DNA of 64,000 nt, from positions 269,937 to 333,936 of the forward strand of contig NZ_JAEEGA010000002.1 in the NCBI RefSeq assembly GCF_017829975.1, in the 5' to 3' direction. Made by a program: the position numbers and the translations under genes. Numbering within the stretch: the first letter of the stretch is position 1; every line of letters begins with the position of its first letter. The notes below the pieces were generated by a model. It did no database searches. It was given only the letters and a program-made list of their open reading frames with translations, and was not told where the DNA came from. Positions 1 to 8,280 of this stretch are shown here, piece after piece. The stretch comes from Vagococcus allomyrinae. GTDB taxonomy: Bacteria; Bacillota; Bacilli; Lactobacillales; Vagococcaceae.

Positions 1-2
1 TT

Positions 3-401
3 GACGGAAATCAAACTTCTGCATTAACTAAAGGAGCCGTACGCGTAAGAGACAATCGAGGTGACACAACTCCTATTGGTTGGAATATTAAAGTAAAACA
101 AGCCACTCAGTTTACCAGTGTCGATAGCGCGAAGTTGTTATCAGGTGCTCAGTTAAGCATTACTACAAATCCAACTATTAGCAATAGCTTCAATACAACG
201 ACTGGCCTGACTGCTCAGACAAATTTAGTGTTTGATGAGATAGATGAAGAAAAAAGCATCTTTAGCGCCTCAGCAGGGAATGGGAATGGTGAATCTACTT
301 TAAATCTAGAAAAATTCCAATTAGATGTAGCTAAAAATAATCAAAAAGTAAAAGAAAAATATCAAACTACTCTCGTTTGGACCATCTCAGAAACACCTTA
401 A
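3..401 (+). CDS. WxL domain surface protein, C-terminal part (runs off the left edge)
   Basis: The reading frame is open from the first bases of the window, so only the C-terminal 132 residues are visible. They match the WxL cell-wall-binding domain: a VRDNRG segment followed by GWNIKVKQATQF early on and a terminal LVWTISETP. WxL domains attach proteins non-covalently to peptidoglycan of low-GC Gram-positives. An intrinsic terminator follows, and the next gene on the same strand is a DUF916/DUF3324 protein, the usual partner. The signal peptide and any functional domain lie outside the window. The family call is firm, the biological role is unknown. Confidence 0.85.
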   Translation, partial: DGNQTSALTKGAVRVRDNRGDTTPIGWNIKVKQATQFTSVDSAKLLSGAQLSITTNPTISNSFNTTTGLTAQTNLVFDEIDEEKSIFSASAGNGNGESTLNLEKFQLDVAKNNQKVKEKYQTTLVWTISETP

Positions 402-420
402 TCTGCTTGATGTTAGTTGG

Positions 421-456
421 AAAAAGAGACTGATCTCTATTTTCAGTCTCTCTTTC
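421..456 (+). terminator. Intrinsic terminator after the WxL gene
   Basis: GAGACTGA (426-433) pairs with TCAGTCTC (443-450), followed by a T-rich run (tctttctactctttttctt). It sits 25 bases after the WxL stop codon and before the next gene on the same strand. Confidence 0.7.
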
Positions 457-502
457 TACTCTTTTTCTTACAAATCGACTTAAGAAAGGAATGATTATTG
501 TC

Positions 503-1567
503 ATGAAAAGCATCAGAATACTAGTACTACTTATTTCAGCGTATTCCTTTTTTTATCTGTCAAACATTGCCCAAGCAGATTCTTTAGATAGTTTTGATGT
601 TGTAGGGGACCTGCCAGACAATCAACTTGATAAAACCGTGACTTATTTTGATTTGTTGATGAAACCAGAGGAAAAACAAACGCTAAACTTGCGCCTAACC
701 AATCGTTTAGACACGCCAATACCTTTAGAACTGTCCTTTAATAAAGCTCTGACAAACGGCTCAGGAGTAGTAGAATATTCTGGAAATTTGCAAGATACAT
801 CAACCTCTGATACTCCGAATATCGAGGATTTGGTAACATTAGAGGAAACATCGCTTACCTTAAAACCTAAAGAGACCAAAGCTATTCAATTACAGATCAA
901 TATGCCAAAAGAAACTTTTAGCGGCGTATTGGCTGGAGGGCTTTATATTAAGCAAACCGCCTCTCAAAATGAGCAAAAAGGCAATGTGACAAACTTACTA
1001 TCACGGGAAATTGCCGTGTTGGTGCGAACCGATAAAACCGCTGTCAAACCAGAACTTAAAATACTCAGTGCCTCGGCCTTACAAGCAAACTCGCGAAATG
1101 TCATTGAAGCAGTCGTCGAGAACACAACTGCCACTTACATTTCCGATGTCACTATTGAAGCAAAAGTGACGCAAGATGGGAAAGAGGTTTTGACAGATAA
1201 AAAAGAGAATATGAAGATAGCCCCTACCAGTCAGTTTCACTATCGCATCCCTCTCTCAGGGACTTCTTTTGAAGGAGGAACCTATGACGTCAACCTAAAA
1301 ATCACCTCTGGAGATTCTCAATGGATGGGAAGTCCTAGTTTTACGATTGAAAACAAAGAAGCTCAGTCACTTAATAGACAGGATGTAAGCGTTCAAGCCG
1401 CTAAACCAGCCATACCTTGGTCAACCATCATTTTAGTCAGTGTTCTTATTATCTTTATGATTGTCCTGTGGTATGTGATGCAATATAATCGACAGTTAAG
1501 GCAGTCACTCGCGAGTAAACGCAAAAAAAGAAGCCACTCTCGTAGACACAGACAGCGAACTTCATAG
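503..1567 (+). CDS. WxL-interacting protein (DUF916 + DUF3324), membrane-anchored
   Basis: A 354-residue surface protein with an N-terminal signal peptide (MKSIRILVLLISAYS...), a DUF916 domain (about residues 30-150, now called the WxL-interacting peptidoglycan-binding domain), a DUF3324 domain (about 155-285), one C-terminal membrane helix (about 305-328) and a basic tail ending RKKRSHSRRHRQRTS. These proteins pair with WxL proteins at the cell wall, consistent with the WxL gene just upstream. An upstream in-frame ATG at 491 abuts the AAAGGA ribosome binding site with no spacing, so I prefer the ATG at 503, about 12 bases downstream of it. Two similar proteins occur at 8.3-9.3 and 10.6-11.7 kb. 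Confidence 0.85.
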   Translation: MKSIRILVLLISAYSFFYLSNIAQADSLDSFDVVGDLPDNQLDKTVTYFDLLMKPEEKQTLNLRLTNRLDTPIPLELSFNKALTNGSGVVEYSGNLQDTSTSDTPNIEDLVTLEETSLTLKPKETKAIQLQINMPKETFSGVLAGGLYIKQTASQNEQKGNVTNLLSREIAVLVRTDKTAVKPELKILSASALQANSRNVIEAVVENTTATYISDVTIEAKVTQDGKEVLTDKKENMKIAPTSQFHYRIPLSGTSFEGGTYDVNLKITSGDSQWMGSPSFTIENKEAQSLNRQDVSVQAAKPAIPWSTIILVSVLIIFMIVLWYVMQYNRQLRQSLASKRKKRSHSRRHRQRTS

Positions 1568-1574
1568 GCAAATG

Positions 1575-1602
1575 CCCGTGATAGCGATCATGCAATCACG
1601 GG
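1575..1602. repeat. Hairpin downstream of the DUF916/DUF3324 gene
   Basis: CCCGTGAT (1575-1582) and ATCACGGG (1595-1602) form a perfect 8-bp stem. No T-run follows, so it is a weak terminator candidate at best. Confidence 0.4.
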
Positions 1603-1662
1603 AATCTGATGATTCACTTGCCGAATAAACTAGAAATCGCACGAATGAGTGCTTATATTTTC

Positions 1663-2212
1663 TTACTTGGCCTTTATCTTATAGTCTATCGATTGATAAA
1701 TATCAGATAATTGGCTTTCGTTATAGACATCGATTTTAAGTGTGGTTTGTTGACTGCCGTTGACCGGTGTGTTTGAAAAATCTTGTTTTAATTCATCGGC
1801 AATGTCAAGATCAAAAACACCCTGTCTATTTTTTTCATTGAAATGAGTTGCTATATAGTTCCCATTAAATAATCATCCTTTACCGTTAAACTTTCAGCCA
1901 GAAAAAAGCTGAAAGCACCACTCTTGGCGGATGATTATGCGCATTATCCAATGGAACTATATGTTTGATTATTTATCAGGATGTATATATCACGAAATGA
2001 CCATCCTCTGGGCTTCCCCAAAATACCGTTTTTTTCTTGCGGGTAACCTTCGCAAGCCAATCGCCATCTCTATAACAACGCCATTCCAAACCAGCATCAA
2101 AATCTGATAATTTTTCTACTAATATTTTATACGCCGAAAAACTCTCTCCTAAAACAAGACATAAATTTCCGTCAGTTGGCTCTATATGTCGATCTTTTTT
2201 AAAATTTATCAT
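1663..2212 (-). pseudogene. DUF3788 family gene split by a MITE-like insertion
   Basis: Reading minus, the ATG at 2212 opens a frame (MINFKKDRHIEPTDGN..., with LEWRCYRDGDW and KKKTVFWGSPEDGHF) that resembles the N-terminal half of DUF3788 proteins. It runs into the element at 1852-1989 and stops within it. Beyond the element the frame resumes as YIATHFNEKNRQGVFDLDIA and ends IDYKIKAK, stop at 1663-1665, matching the usual DUF3788 C-terminus. Removing 130 bases rejoins the halves in frame as HFVI-YIATHF, about 140 residues, the normal family size. The start codon overlaps the stop of the upstream AraC-type frame (ATGA), so they were a translationally coupled pair. Function of DUF3788 is unknown. 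Confidence 0.8.
1852..1989. mobile_element. MITE-like element, full copy 1
   Basis: 138 bases including TATATA at both ends. The ends are imperfect terminal inverted repeats: TATATAGTTCCC plus TTAAATAATCA on the left against TATATACATCC plus TAAATAATCA read from the right. Inside are a hairpin (CTTTCAGC / GCTGAAAG) and a second copy of the left tip inverted near the right end (GGAACTATAT). There is no ORF of its own. The same sequence recurs almost unchanged, in the opposite orientation, at 47502-47639. Here it splits a DUF3788 gene; the net insertion is 130 bases into a target of the form (TA)4. Confidence 0.85.
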
Positions 2213-3087
2213 CGTATTTTATCCTCACTTTTACACGCTTTTTTGATAGGTACCCAGTACTCAAGAATGGCTTTCTCTATGCCATCTATGGCATGGACTG
2301 AAATATCCGGACCATTGTCATATTCGTAACCGCTTGTTGGTAGCCATTCTCAAATCACACGCTTCCCCAACTCTTGCGTTTCTTCAATGGTTTTCCCCTC
2401 ATATGAAAAAATGGCCCAAGTGTAGGCATCAACCAGATATGCTTCCAAAGATTCCTCGATAGGCGCATCTGATGCAACCGAAATCAAGTATCGCCAGCTC
2501 TCAGTATTTTCATCTGGTATCATGATTTCTAATAATCTAGATGGGTCTTCTCTGGTTAACCTCTTTAGCTTCTGAATGATACCATTACTCTCGGCAATTT
2601 CCCAAATTCGCTCAACCGGCTCAGCCATATCTGCAAAATCGCCATAAAGGGGAACAGAAATACCTACAACACGAAAGGCTTCTTTTGTTTCAATCCTAAA
2701 TTCCAGACTCTCCATTCCTTTTATCACTATCTGAAAGTTAAGAGGTGAATAAGATTTAACTGATACGCCATCTAATTTAACAAGTGACGGTGCCACTCCA
2801 TGCACGCTCTGAAAGGCGCGATTAAATGCCGTCGGTGAGCTATAGCCATATTTTAAAGCCACATCTATGATTTTTAGATCAGCTTTTTTCAAATCCGTCA
2901 CCGCCAACGTCATTTTCCTACGGCGGATGTATTCTGATAAAGGTATTCCGGTCATATAGGCAAACATTCTCTGAAGGTGATAAGTAGAGCAGCCTGCTAT
3001 TTTAGCAAGGTCCTCGGTATTCAACGACTCTGCCAGATGGTGTTCTATATGAAGCATTGCCTCATTCATTCTGCCTATCCAGTCCAT
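2209..3087 (-). pseudogene. AraC-type regulator with GyrI-like C-terminal domain, interrupted by an in-frame stop
   Basis: The ATG at 3087 opens a frame with two helix-turn-helix segments of the AraC family (residues about 8-105, with IAGCSTYHLQRMFAYMTG and ALKYGYSSPTAFNRAFQ) and then a GyrI-like small-molecule-binding domain. It stops at a TGA (2350-2352) after ELGKRVI, but the same frame continues at once as EWLPTSGYEYDNG, the expected end of the GyrI domain, and finishes at 2209-2211. A full protein would have 292 residues, the usual length. So this looks like a single nonsense mutation, or a sequencing error; the truncated 245-residue form could still bind DNA. Its stop overlaps the DUF3788 start. 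Confidence 0.75.
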
Positions 3088-3498
3088 TTTTAATCATCTC
3101 CAATGCTCGTCATATACTTCATTATAGTCACGACAAAATATATTGTCCTCTCTTTTCGCATCATAATTAGAGAGTTGGAGGTGAAACGGTTCGATTATGA
3201 TGCCTACGAAAGTCAACTTGTTTTCTCATTTTTGACGTTAAACTGGTGACAGCTATTATAGAGCCCATACAGATAAGTAACACTCGTTACCATCTTTAAC
3301 AACACTCCTATGAGGGACATGTTAACGCATGCCCTCTTTTCTGGTCTTCAATTTAGACTAACGCCGATCGTCTCTTCATAATTTCGTAAGAAACTTGAGT
3401 GAAAAACTTAAGGGAATCCTATGAGATTACATAAAAAGTCCTCCTAGCAAGTTGTTATGCTTATAGTGACATTAAGGATAAAGAAAGGACGATTAATT
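3088..3498. other. Intergenic region upstream of the van cluster
   Basis: 411 bases between the divergent AraC-type pseudogene and the D-Ala:D-Ser ligase. It holds a terminator-like hairpin (3312-3340) and a strong GGAGG (near 3177) that precedes only a roughly 20-codon frame. I see no regulator gene and no convincing consensus promoter, although one for the van operon must lie here. Confidence 0.5.
3312..3340 (+). terminator. Terminator-like hairpin upstream of the van operon
   Basis: GAGGG-A-CATG pairs with CATG-CCCTC around a TTAACG loop and is followed by TTTT on the plus strand. No complete plus-strand gene lies upstream, so it is either a relic or a leader element of the van operon 160 bases downstream. 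Confidence 0.45.
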
Positions 3499-4560
3499 AT
3501 GAAACAGGTAGGTGTCATTTTTGGAGGAGCTTCACCAGAGTATGAGGTATCTTTAGAATCTGCGGCAAGTGTCTTAGAGGTTTTGGAAGGACAAGCTTAT
3601 GATGTCAGTAAGATTGGCATTTCGCGAAATGGGACTTGGTATTTAGTTAAAAGTGATCTAACAGCAATCCGCGAAGATCGTTGGCTAAATCAAGAAACTT
3701 GTCAGAAAATTTTACCGGACTTTAGCGGCCAAGGCTTTTGGTTGTCGGAAGAAAAAAAATGGCTAACACCGGATAGTTTGTTTCCCGTTCTTCATGGCAA
3801 GTATGGTGAAGACGGGTGTCTTCAAGGTCTTTTAGAAATGATGGGGGTGCCTTATGTTGGGTGTGGTGTTGCGGCCTCTGCCTTATGTATGAACAAATGG
3901 TTGCTTCATCAATTCGCTGAAAGCATTGGCATCAAAAGCACGCCGACGTTAATGCTAACAGCCCATGAAGACACCACTAAAGTGGATGCTTTTATTGAGC
4001 AACAGGGCTATCCGCTTTTTGTGAAGCCTAACGAAGCTGGCTCTTCAAAAGGCATTAGTCAAGTCACTCACTCAGCAGGCCTTCAAGCGGCTCTAGCTGA
4101 TGCCTTTCAGTACTGCACCGAAGTCATTTTACAAAAAAGCGTCTCTGGTATTGAGATTGGCTGTGGCATTCTAGGAAACGAAGAATTAACCGTGGGAGAA
4201 TGTGATGAAATTTCTTTGGTTGAGGGCTTTTTTGACTACACAGAAAAGTATCAACTAGTGACGGCTAAAATCTTAGTGCCGGCTTCACTACCAGTAGTCA
4301 TCAATCAACAGATTAAAGAGCGTGCTCAACTACTTTATCGGTCACTTGGTTGCAAAGGACTGGCCCGGCTTGATTTCTTTTTTACTGATGAAGGTGAGAT
4401 TCTACTGAATGAAGTTAATACGATGCCTGGTTTTACAGCCCATTCCCGTTTTCCTGCCATGCTCGCTGCTGTGGGATTTTCGTATCAGCAAATCATCCAA
4501 ACCTTACTAATCTTAGCTGAGGAGGCTCACTATGAGAAACATCTTCTTACAGTTAGTTAA
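3499..4560 (+). CDS. vanC-like: D-alanine:D-serine ligase, VanC/VanE type
   Basis: An ATP-grasp ligase of 353 residues that would join D-Ala to D-Ser to make the altered peptidoglycan terminus giving low-level vancomycin resistance. Visible features: N-terminal VGVIFGGASPEYEVS, LHGKYGEDGCLQGLLE, KPNEAGSSKGIS (ATP loop), the EKYQ motif in the omega-loop segment FFDYTEKYQ shared with VanC-type enzymes, and LNEVNTMPGFT near the C-terminus. The ATG at 3499 has AGAAAGGA about 10 bases upstream and gives the standard N-terminus; the earlier ATG at 3457 lacks a site. It overlaps VanXY by 29 bases. D-Ser specificity is inferred from family resemblance and from the VanXY/VanT neighbours. Type letter needs an identity search. 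Confidence 0.9.
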   Translation: MKQVGVIFGGASPEYEVSLESAASVLEVLEGQAYDVSKIGISRNGTWYLVKSDLTAIREDRWLNQETCQKILPDFSGQGFWLSEEKKWLTPDSLFPVLHGKYGEDGCLQGLLEMMGVPYVGCGVAASALCMNKWLLHQFAESIGIKSTPTLMLTAHEDTTKVDAFIEQQGYPLFVKPNEAGSSKGISQVTHSAGLQAALADAFQYCTEVILQKSVSGIEIGCGILGNEELTVGECDEISLVEGFFDYTEKYQLVTAKILVPASLPVVINQQIKERAQLLYRSLGCKGLARLDFFFTDEGEILLNEVNTMPGFTAHSRFPAMLAAVGFSYQQIIQTLLILAEEAHYEKHLLTVS

Positions 4561-5110
4561 TCGCAAGCACCCTATGAAAAAGGTGAATGAACCTGATCAG
4601 TTAGTGACCTCACCTTTTTCAGAAAAAAAAGTTTCCCTTCAGCCAGAAGTAGCTAAACAATTTCAGTCCTTGGTAGTTGATTTAGAGTTAGCAAATGAGA
4701 TTGTCCTCTTAGATGGTTATCGCACAGCTTATCAACAAAAAAAACTTTGGCAGTTTTCTCTAGCGGAAAATGGGAGGGAATATACGGAAGAATTTGTGGC
4801 GCTTCCTGGTTGCAGTGAACATCAGACTGGCTTAGCCTTGGATATTGGCTTAAAAGGGGCACAACACGATTTGATCTGCCCAAACTTTCAAGAGAGCCCG
4901 ATTGTCACAAAATTTCGACAACAGATGATGAATTATGGGTTTATTTTGCGCTACCCTCAAGAAAAACAAGAGATTACTGGGATCGGTTATGAGCCTTGGC
5001 ACTTTCGCTATGTCGGATTACCTCATAGTCAGATTATTGAAAATCAAGGTTGGACACTAGAGGAATATCTCAGCTTCCTTCAGCAACAGAAAGGACTTGA
5101 CTATGACTAA
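4532..5110 (+). CDS. vanXY: D,D-dipeptidase/D,D-carboxypeptidase VanXY
   Basis: A 192-residue zinc peptidase that removes normal D-Ala-D-Ala dipeptides and D-Ala-ended pentapeptides, leaving D-Ser-ended precursors to be used. The zinc motifs are plain: SEHQTGLALDIGL (S-x-H-x-x-G-x-A-x-D) at about 92-104 and EPWHFRYVG near residue 157. It has no signal peptide, as expected for a cytosolic VanXY. The ATG at 4532 follows GAGGAGG at good spacing inside the ligase gene, and its N-terminus (LQLVNRKHPMKK...) fits the VanXY pattern. It overlaps both neighbours, suggesting translational coupling in a vanC/XY/T operon. Confidence 0.92.
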   Translation: MRNIFLQLVNRKHPMKKVNEPDQLVTSPFSEKKVSLQPEVAKQFQSLVVDLELANEIVLLDGYRTAYQQKKLWQFSLAENGREYTEEFVALPGCSEHQTGLALDIGLKGAQHDLICPNFQESPIVTKFRQQMMNYGFILRYPQEKQEITGIGYEPWHFRYVGLPHSQIIENQGWTLEEYLSFLQQQKGLDYD

Positions 5111-7208
5111 GGAAAACCAAGGAATCCAGCAGTTTCGACTAATTGCCGCTGTGATGGTTATCGCCATTCATTGCTTACCTTTTCAACAGCTATCACCTGA
5201 AATGGATGGACTAATTACCTTAACCTTGTTTCGGGTAGCCGTTCCGTTCTTTTTTATGGTAACAGGCTTTTTCGTTTTAGGCCCAGCGCTTGAAAATACA
5301 TATCCAGCACGTTTTCGACTTCGTTCTTTTTTGAAGAAACAGTTAGGGCTTTATATGGGGGTGAATTTATTATTCCTACCTTTGGCGTTCTATAATGGTT
5401 CACTCTCGGGAAATACGCCCTTCTCAAAATTGATACAACTCGGTCTTTTTGACGGGTTCCTCTATCATCTATGGTATTTTCCTGCCATTATCACGGGTGT
5501 CATCCTGCTTACTTTTTTGATGAAGAAACTGTCTTTTCCGATGATCAGTGTCATCGCTATCTGCTTATATCTAATTGGCTTAGGCGGCGATAGTTGGTTT
5601 GGGATCATCAAGCAAGTTCCCCTGTTAAACGATTTTTATGCCCGACTTTTTCATTTTTTCGGTGGCACTCGTAATGGGCTATTTTTCGCTCCATTGTTCT
5701 TATGTTTAGGGGCTTTTCTTTATCGACGAAAAGCCGAGCTTAAACCAAAAAAAGTGCTGCTATTTTTTGCTATAGTAGCACTTTTATTAGAAGGTTATCT
5801 CCTGCATCGTTTTAGTCAGGTCCGGCATGACAGTATGTACCTGACGCTACCGCTGGTAATGGTTTTCCTTTTCCCCATAATTTATCAGTGGCAGCCAAAG
5901 CTCAAATGTCGTAAGGCAACGGATCTCTCACTTGGGCTTTATATACTACATCCCTATACGATCGCCATCACCCACTTTATTAGTAAAAAATGGCACTTAC
6001 TTAAGGATAATTTGCTGAATTTTTTACTTGTCTCAGTGTTGACATTTGTGGGGACTGTCGGATTACTTTTCTTAAGAGAAAAAGTTCTCCTGAGTAGGTC
6101 TACTAAAAACGCGCTGCCATCATCACGAGCGTCTAAAACCATTTCAACTGCTGGAATTCTTCACAACTTGCGTGAGGTTCAACAGTTGGTCCCCAAAAAC
6201 ACCAAGATCATGGCAGTCATTAAAACAAATGCCTACGGGTGTGATTCTCTTCTTTACGGGAAAATCTTGGAACAAAATGGTGTCGATTTTTTTGCCGTAG
6301 CGACACTCGATGAGGCAATTTCCTTGCGAAAGGCTGGCATCAAAAACAAGATATTAATTTTAGGTTACACCTCTCCAAAACGAATTAAGGAAATCGCAGA
6401 CTATCCCCTGATTCAAGCCATTATCAGTGAGGATCACGCTCGTAAGTTGAATCAGCAAAAAATCAAGATTGCCTGTCATTTAAAAGTCGATACTGGCATG
6501 CATCGCTTAGGAGTGAAAGCAGATTGCCAGCTGATTCGCGCACTCTATCAGTTGCCTTATTTGGATATTCAAGGTATTTTTTCTCATCTAGGTTCGGCCG
6601 ACCAGCTGGATAAGCTGTCTGTTCAACGAACAGAAAAGCAAATTCGGACTTACGACCAACTCATTGCTAGTCTGCGAGCACATCGAGTAGCGATTGGATT
6701 GACTCACTTACAGAGCAGTGATGGGATTTTAAATTATCCGAAATTGACTTATGACTATGTCCGTCCAGGAATTATCCTTTATGGGATGTTGAGCAAGGAA
6801 AGACCTCTGTCGACTGCTAGTTTAGCGTTGTGTCCTGTGATTACCATCAACGCCCAATTGATCTATAAAGCGAAGATTGTCGCTGGCGATCCTATCGGTT
6901 ATGGGATTGAGACTGTTTTTCCCGATACGCGAATGATTGGCGTCGTAAGCATCGGCTATGGCGATGGGATTCCACGAAGCTTAGCTGGTGATTTTTCTCT
7001 CAGCCATGAAGGTCAACCCCTTCCTCAAGTTGGGCAGATCTGCATGGATATGTTGCTAGTCGATCTAACTCGTAGTCGTGATATTGCCATTGAAACCGAG
7101 CTAACAGTTATTTCTGATTTCCCGCAAAAAGCGACTGAACTGGAGTCTATTACGAATGAATTACTCAGCCGTTTGGGCAACCGCCTTGACTTAAGAATCG
7201 GGCCTTAG
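5103..7208 (+). CDS. vanT: Membrane-bound serine racemase VanT
   Basis: A 701-residue two-part protein that supplies D-Ser for the ligase. The N-terminal half (about 1-330) is a polytopic acyltransferase-3-like membrane domain (FRLIAAVMVIAIHCLPF; at least nine hydrophobic stretches). The C-terminal half (about 340-701) is a PLP-dependent alanine-racemase-fold domain with the PLP lysine in MAVIKTNAYGCD, plus VDTGMHRLG, SIGYGDGIPR and GQICMDMLLVDLT. It ends with NELLSRLGNRLDLRIGP, a normal racemase C-terminus, so it is full length. The ATG at 5103 follows AAAGGA with 7-base spacing; a TTG at 5097 is the alternative. No vanR or vanS follows, which is unusual for this operon type. Confidence 0.92.
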   Translation: MTKENQGIQQFRLIAAVMVIAIHCLPFQQLSPEMDGLITLTLFRVAVPFFFMVTGFFVLGPALENTYPARFRLRSFLKKQLGLYMGVNLLFLPLAFYNGSLSGNTPFSKLIQLGLFDGFLYHLWYFPAIITGVILLTFLMKKLSFPMISVIAICLYLIGLGGDSWFGIIKQVPLLNDFYARLFHFFGGTRNGLFFAPLFLCLGAFLYRRKAELKPKKVLLFFAIVALLLEGYLLHRFSQVRHDSMYLTLPLVMVFLFPIIYQWQPKLKCRKATDLSLGLYILHPYTIAITHFISKKWHLLKDNLLNFLLVSVLTFVGTVGLLFLREKVLLSRSTKNALPSSRASKTISTAGILHNLREVQQLVPKNTKIMAVIKTNAYGCDSLLYGKILEQNGVDFFAVATLDEAISLRKAGIKNKILILGYTSPKRIKEIADYPLIQAIISEDHARKLNQQKIKIACHLKVDTGMHRLGVKADCQLIRALYQLPYLDIQGIFSHLGSADQLDKLSVQRTEKQIRTYDQLIASLRAHRVAIGLTHLQSSDGILNYPKLTYDYVRPGIILYGMLSKERPLSTASLALCPVITINAQLIYKAKIVAGDPIGYGIETVFPDTRMIGVVSIGYGDGIPRSLAGDFSLSHEGQPLPQVGQICMDMLLVDLTRSRDIAIETELTVISDFPQKATELESITNELLSRLGNRLDLRIGP

Positions 7209-7353
7209 CTTACTGGTATTTGGGTAATCAGAGCTACAACAAATACCGTAGGTAAATTGAGAGTATCGGGTATAACAGATATCCGTAGAGCTTTATTTAG
7301 TTACATGATCCCCTGGCGATTTCCGTTTTTTCTAACAGCGCTTAAAGGGCAAC

Positions 7354-7968
7354 CTAGAGCTTAAGCCATAAAGCAGGCCGCACACCGCCTGTACATTTGC
7401 CATCACTGATATTACCTTTTAAAACATTGTTCCCTTGTATGCCGATATTGCCATCCGTTCCATGAACATACACGGCCTTTAGATTCACACGACCAGGTGA
7501 GCGTAGCCACCACCACCAACATCCGTTTTTCCCGTGAAGTTTCGCTAGTCGCTTATGATTATTTTCATCTTTTCGTTCAAACCAATATCGCTGGTTTTTC
7601 CCTGGGTTGTTCAGTTTTGAACTGCTATCACCAAAATAAAGACAGGCGACTTCCTGAAGACTTAATAAAAAGATTCGATCTTCTGTCTCAACGCCACCAT
7701 TAGTTTTATACCAGTGATTATCTTCATTTTGATTGGTTACTGGTATAATTCTCGCTTGATCTTCGTTTGTGAATGCATGTAAAAACTCGCCATTTAAATA
7801 ATTTCTCAAAGCGCAATCTGCCCAAGTAATGTCTTCATAGGCATCATGGTAAGCTCGCTGATCTATAATCGTTTCTGTAATTAGCAATATCGCATCTGCT
7901 TGCTGATCTAAAATGCGCCAGTCATAGCCACCAAATGTTAGCAGCGAACCAATTTTATCGTTTTTCAT
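7354..7968 (-). CDS. DUF6273 domain protein
   Basis: A 204-residue soluble protein without signal peptide or membrane helix. It opens with ITFGGYDWRIL-type sequence (LLTFGGYDWRILDQQADAILLITE) and carries the landmarks of DUF6273: WWWWLRSPG in the second half and GGVRPALWLKL at the very end. Such domains are common in gut Firmicutes, often in proteins of unknown role. The ATG at 7968 follows AAGGGAGA at 7-base spacing. It converges with the van operon and lies downstream of the WxL locus, with no shared function evident. Family assignment is good, function unknown. Confidence 0.75.
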   Translation of the reverse strand: MKNDKIGSLLTFGGYDWRILDQQADAILLITETIIDQRAYHDAYEDITWADCALRNYLNGEFLHAFTNEDQARIIPVTNQNEDNHWYKTNGGVETEDRIFLLSLQEVACLYFGDSSSKLNNPGKNQRYWFERKDENNHKRLAKLHGKNGCWWWWLRSPGRVNLKAVYVHGTDGNIGIQGNNVLKGNISDGKCTGGVRPALWLKL

Positions 7969-8005
7969 TGTAATCTCCCTTTTAAATTTAGGACTATTCT
8001 TGATC

Positions 8006-8178
8006 TTAATATGTAAATGTAGTCTTATTTTTCTGTGTTATTACCAAATATAATACCATAACACGTATCGCCAATGAACAGAAAATGATGAGTATAACGA
8101 TGTTAACCGTTCCCTTCACGTTAGTAGGTAATACACCCATCCCACAATTAAACTGACACTAACCAATACTTTTTTCAT
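8006..8178 (-). pseudogene. Possible small two-helix membrane protein with a frameshift
   Basis: On the minus strand an ATG at 8178, preceded by GAGGAAAA, starts MKKVLVSVSLIVGWVYYLL and then stops at a TGA. In another frame the sequence carries on as NVKGTVNIVILIIFCSLAIR and ends KNKTTFTY at 8006. A one-base indel would join them into a roughly 58-residue protein with two hydrophobic helices. I do not recognise the family. It may also be chance coding in an AT-rich gap; the rest of 7969-8280 shows nothing else. Confidence 0.35.
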
Positions 8179-8280
8179 AAACAATTTTCCTCAAATACAT
8201 ATGATCCATATAGACCTAGGAGTACTTAGACCTCTGGTTAAATCTATTGTTTAGACGTTGCCCTTTCCCGTCCGTCTCTA

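Noticed and set aside
1575..1602. Intrinsic terminator after the DUF916/DUF3324 gene
   Set aside because: The stem is good but no T-run follows on either strand, so it was listed only as a hairpin.
3457..3498. Upstream ATG extending the D-Ala:D-Ser ligase by 14 residues
   Set aside because: No ribosome binding site in front of it; the ATG at 3499 has AGAAAGGA at good spacing and gives the family's normal N-terminus.
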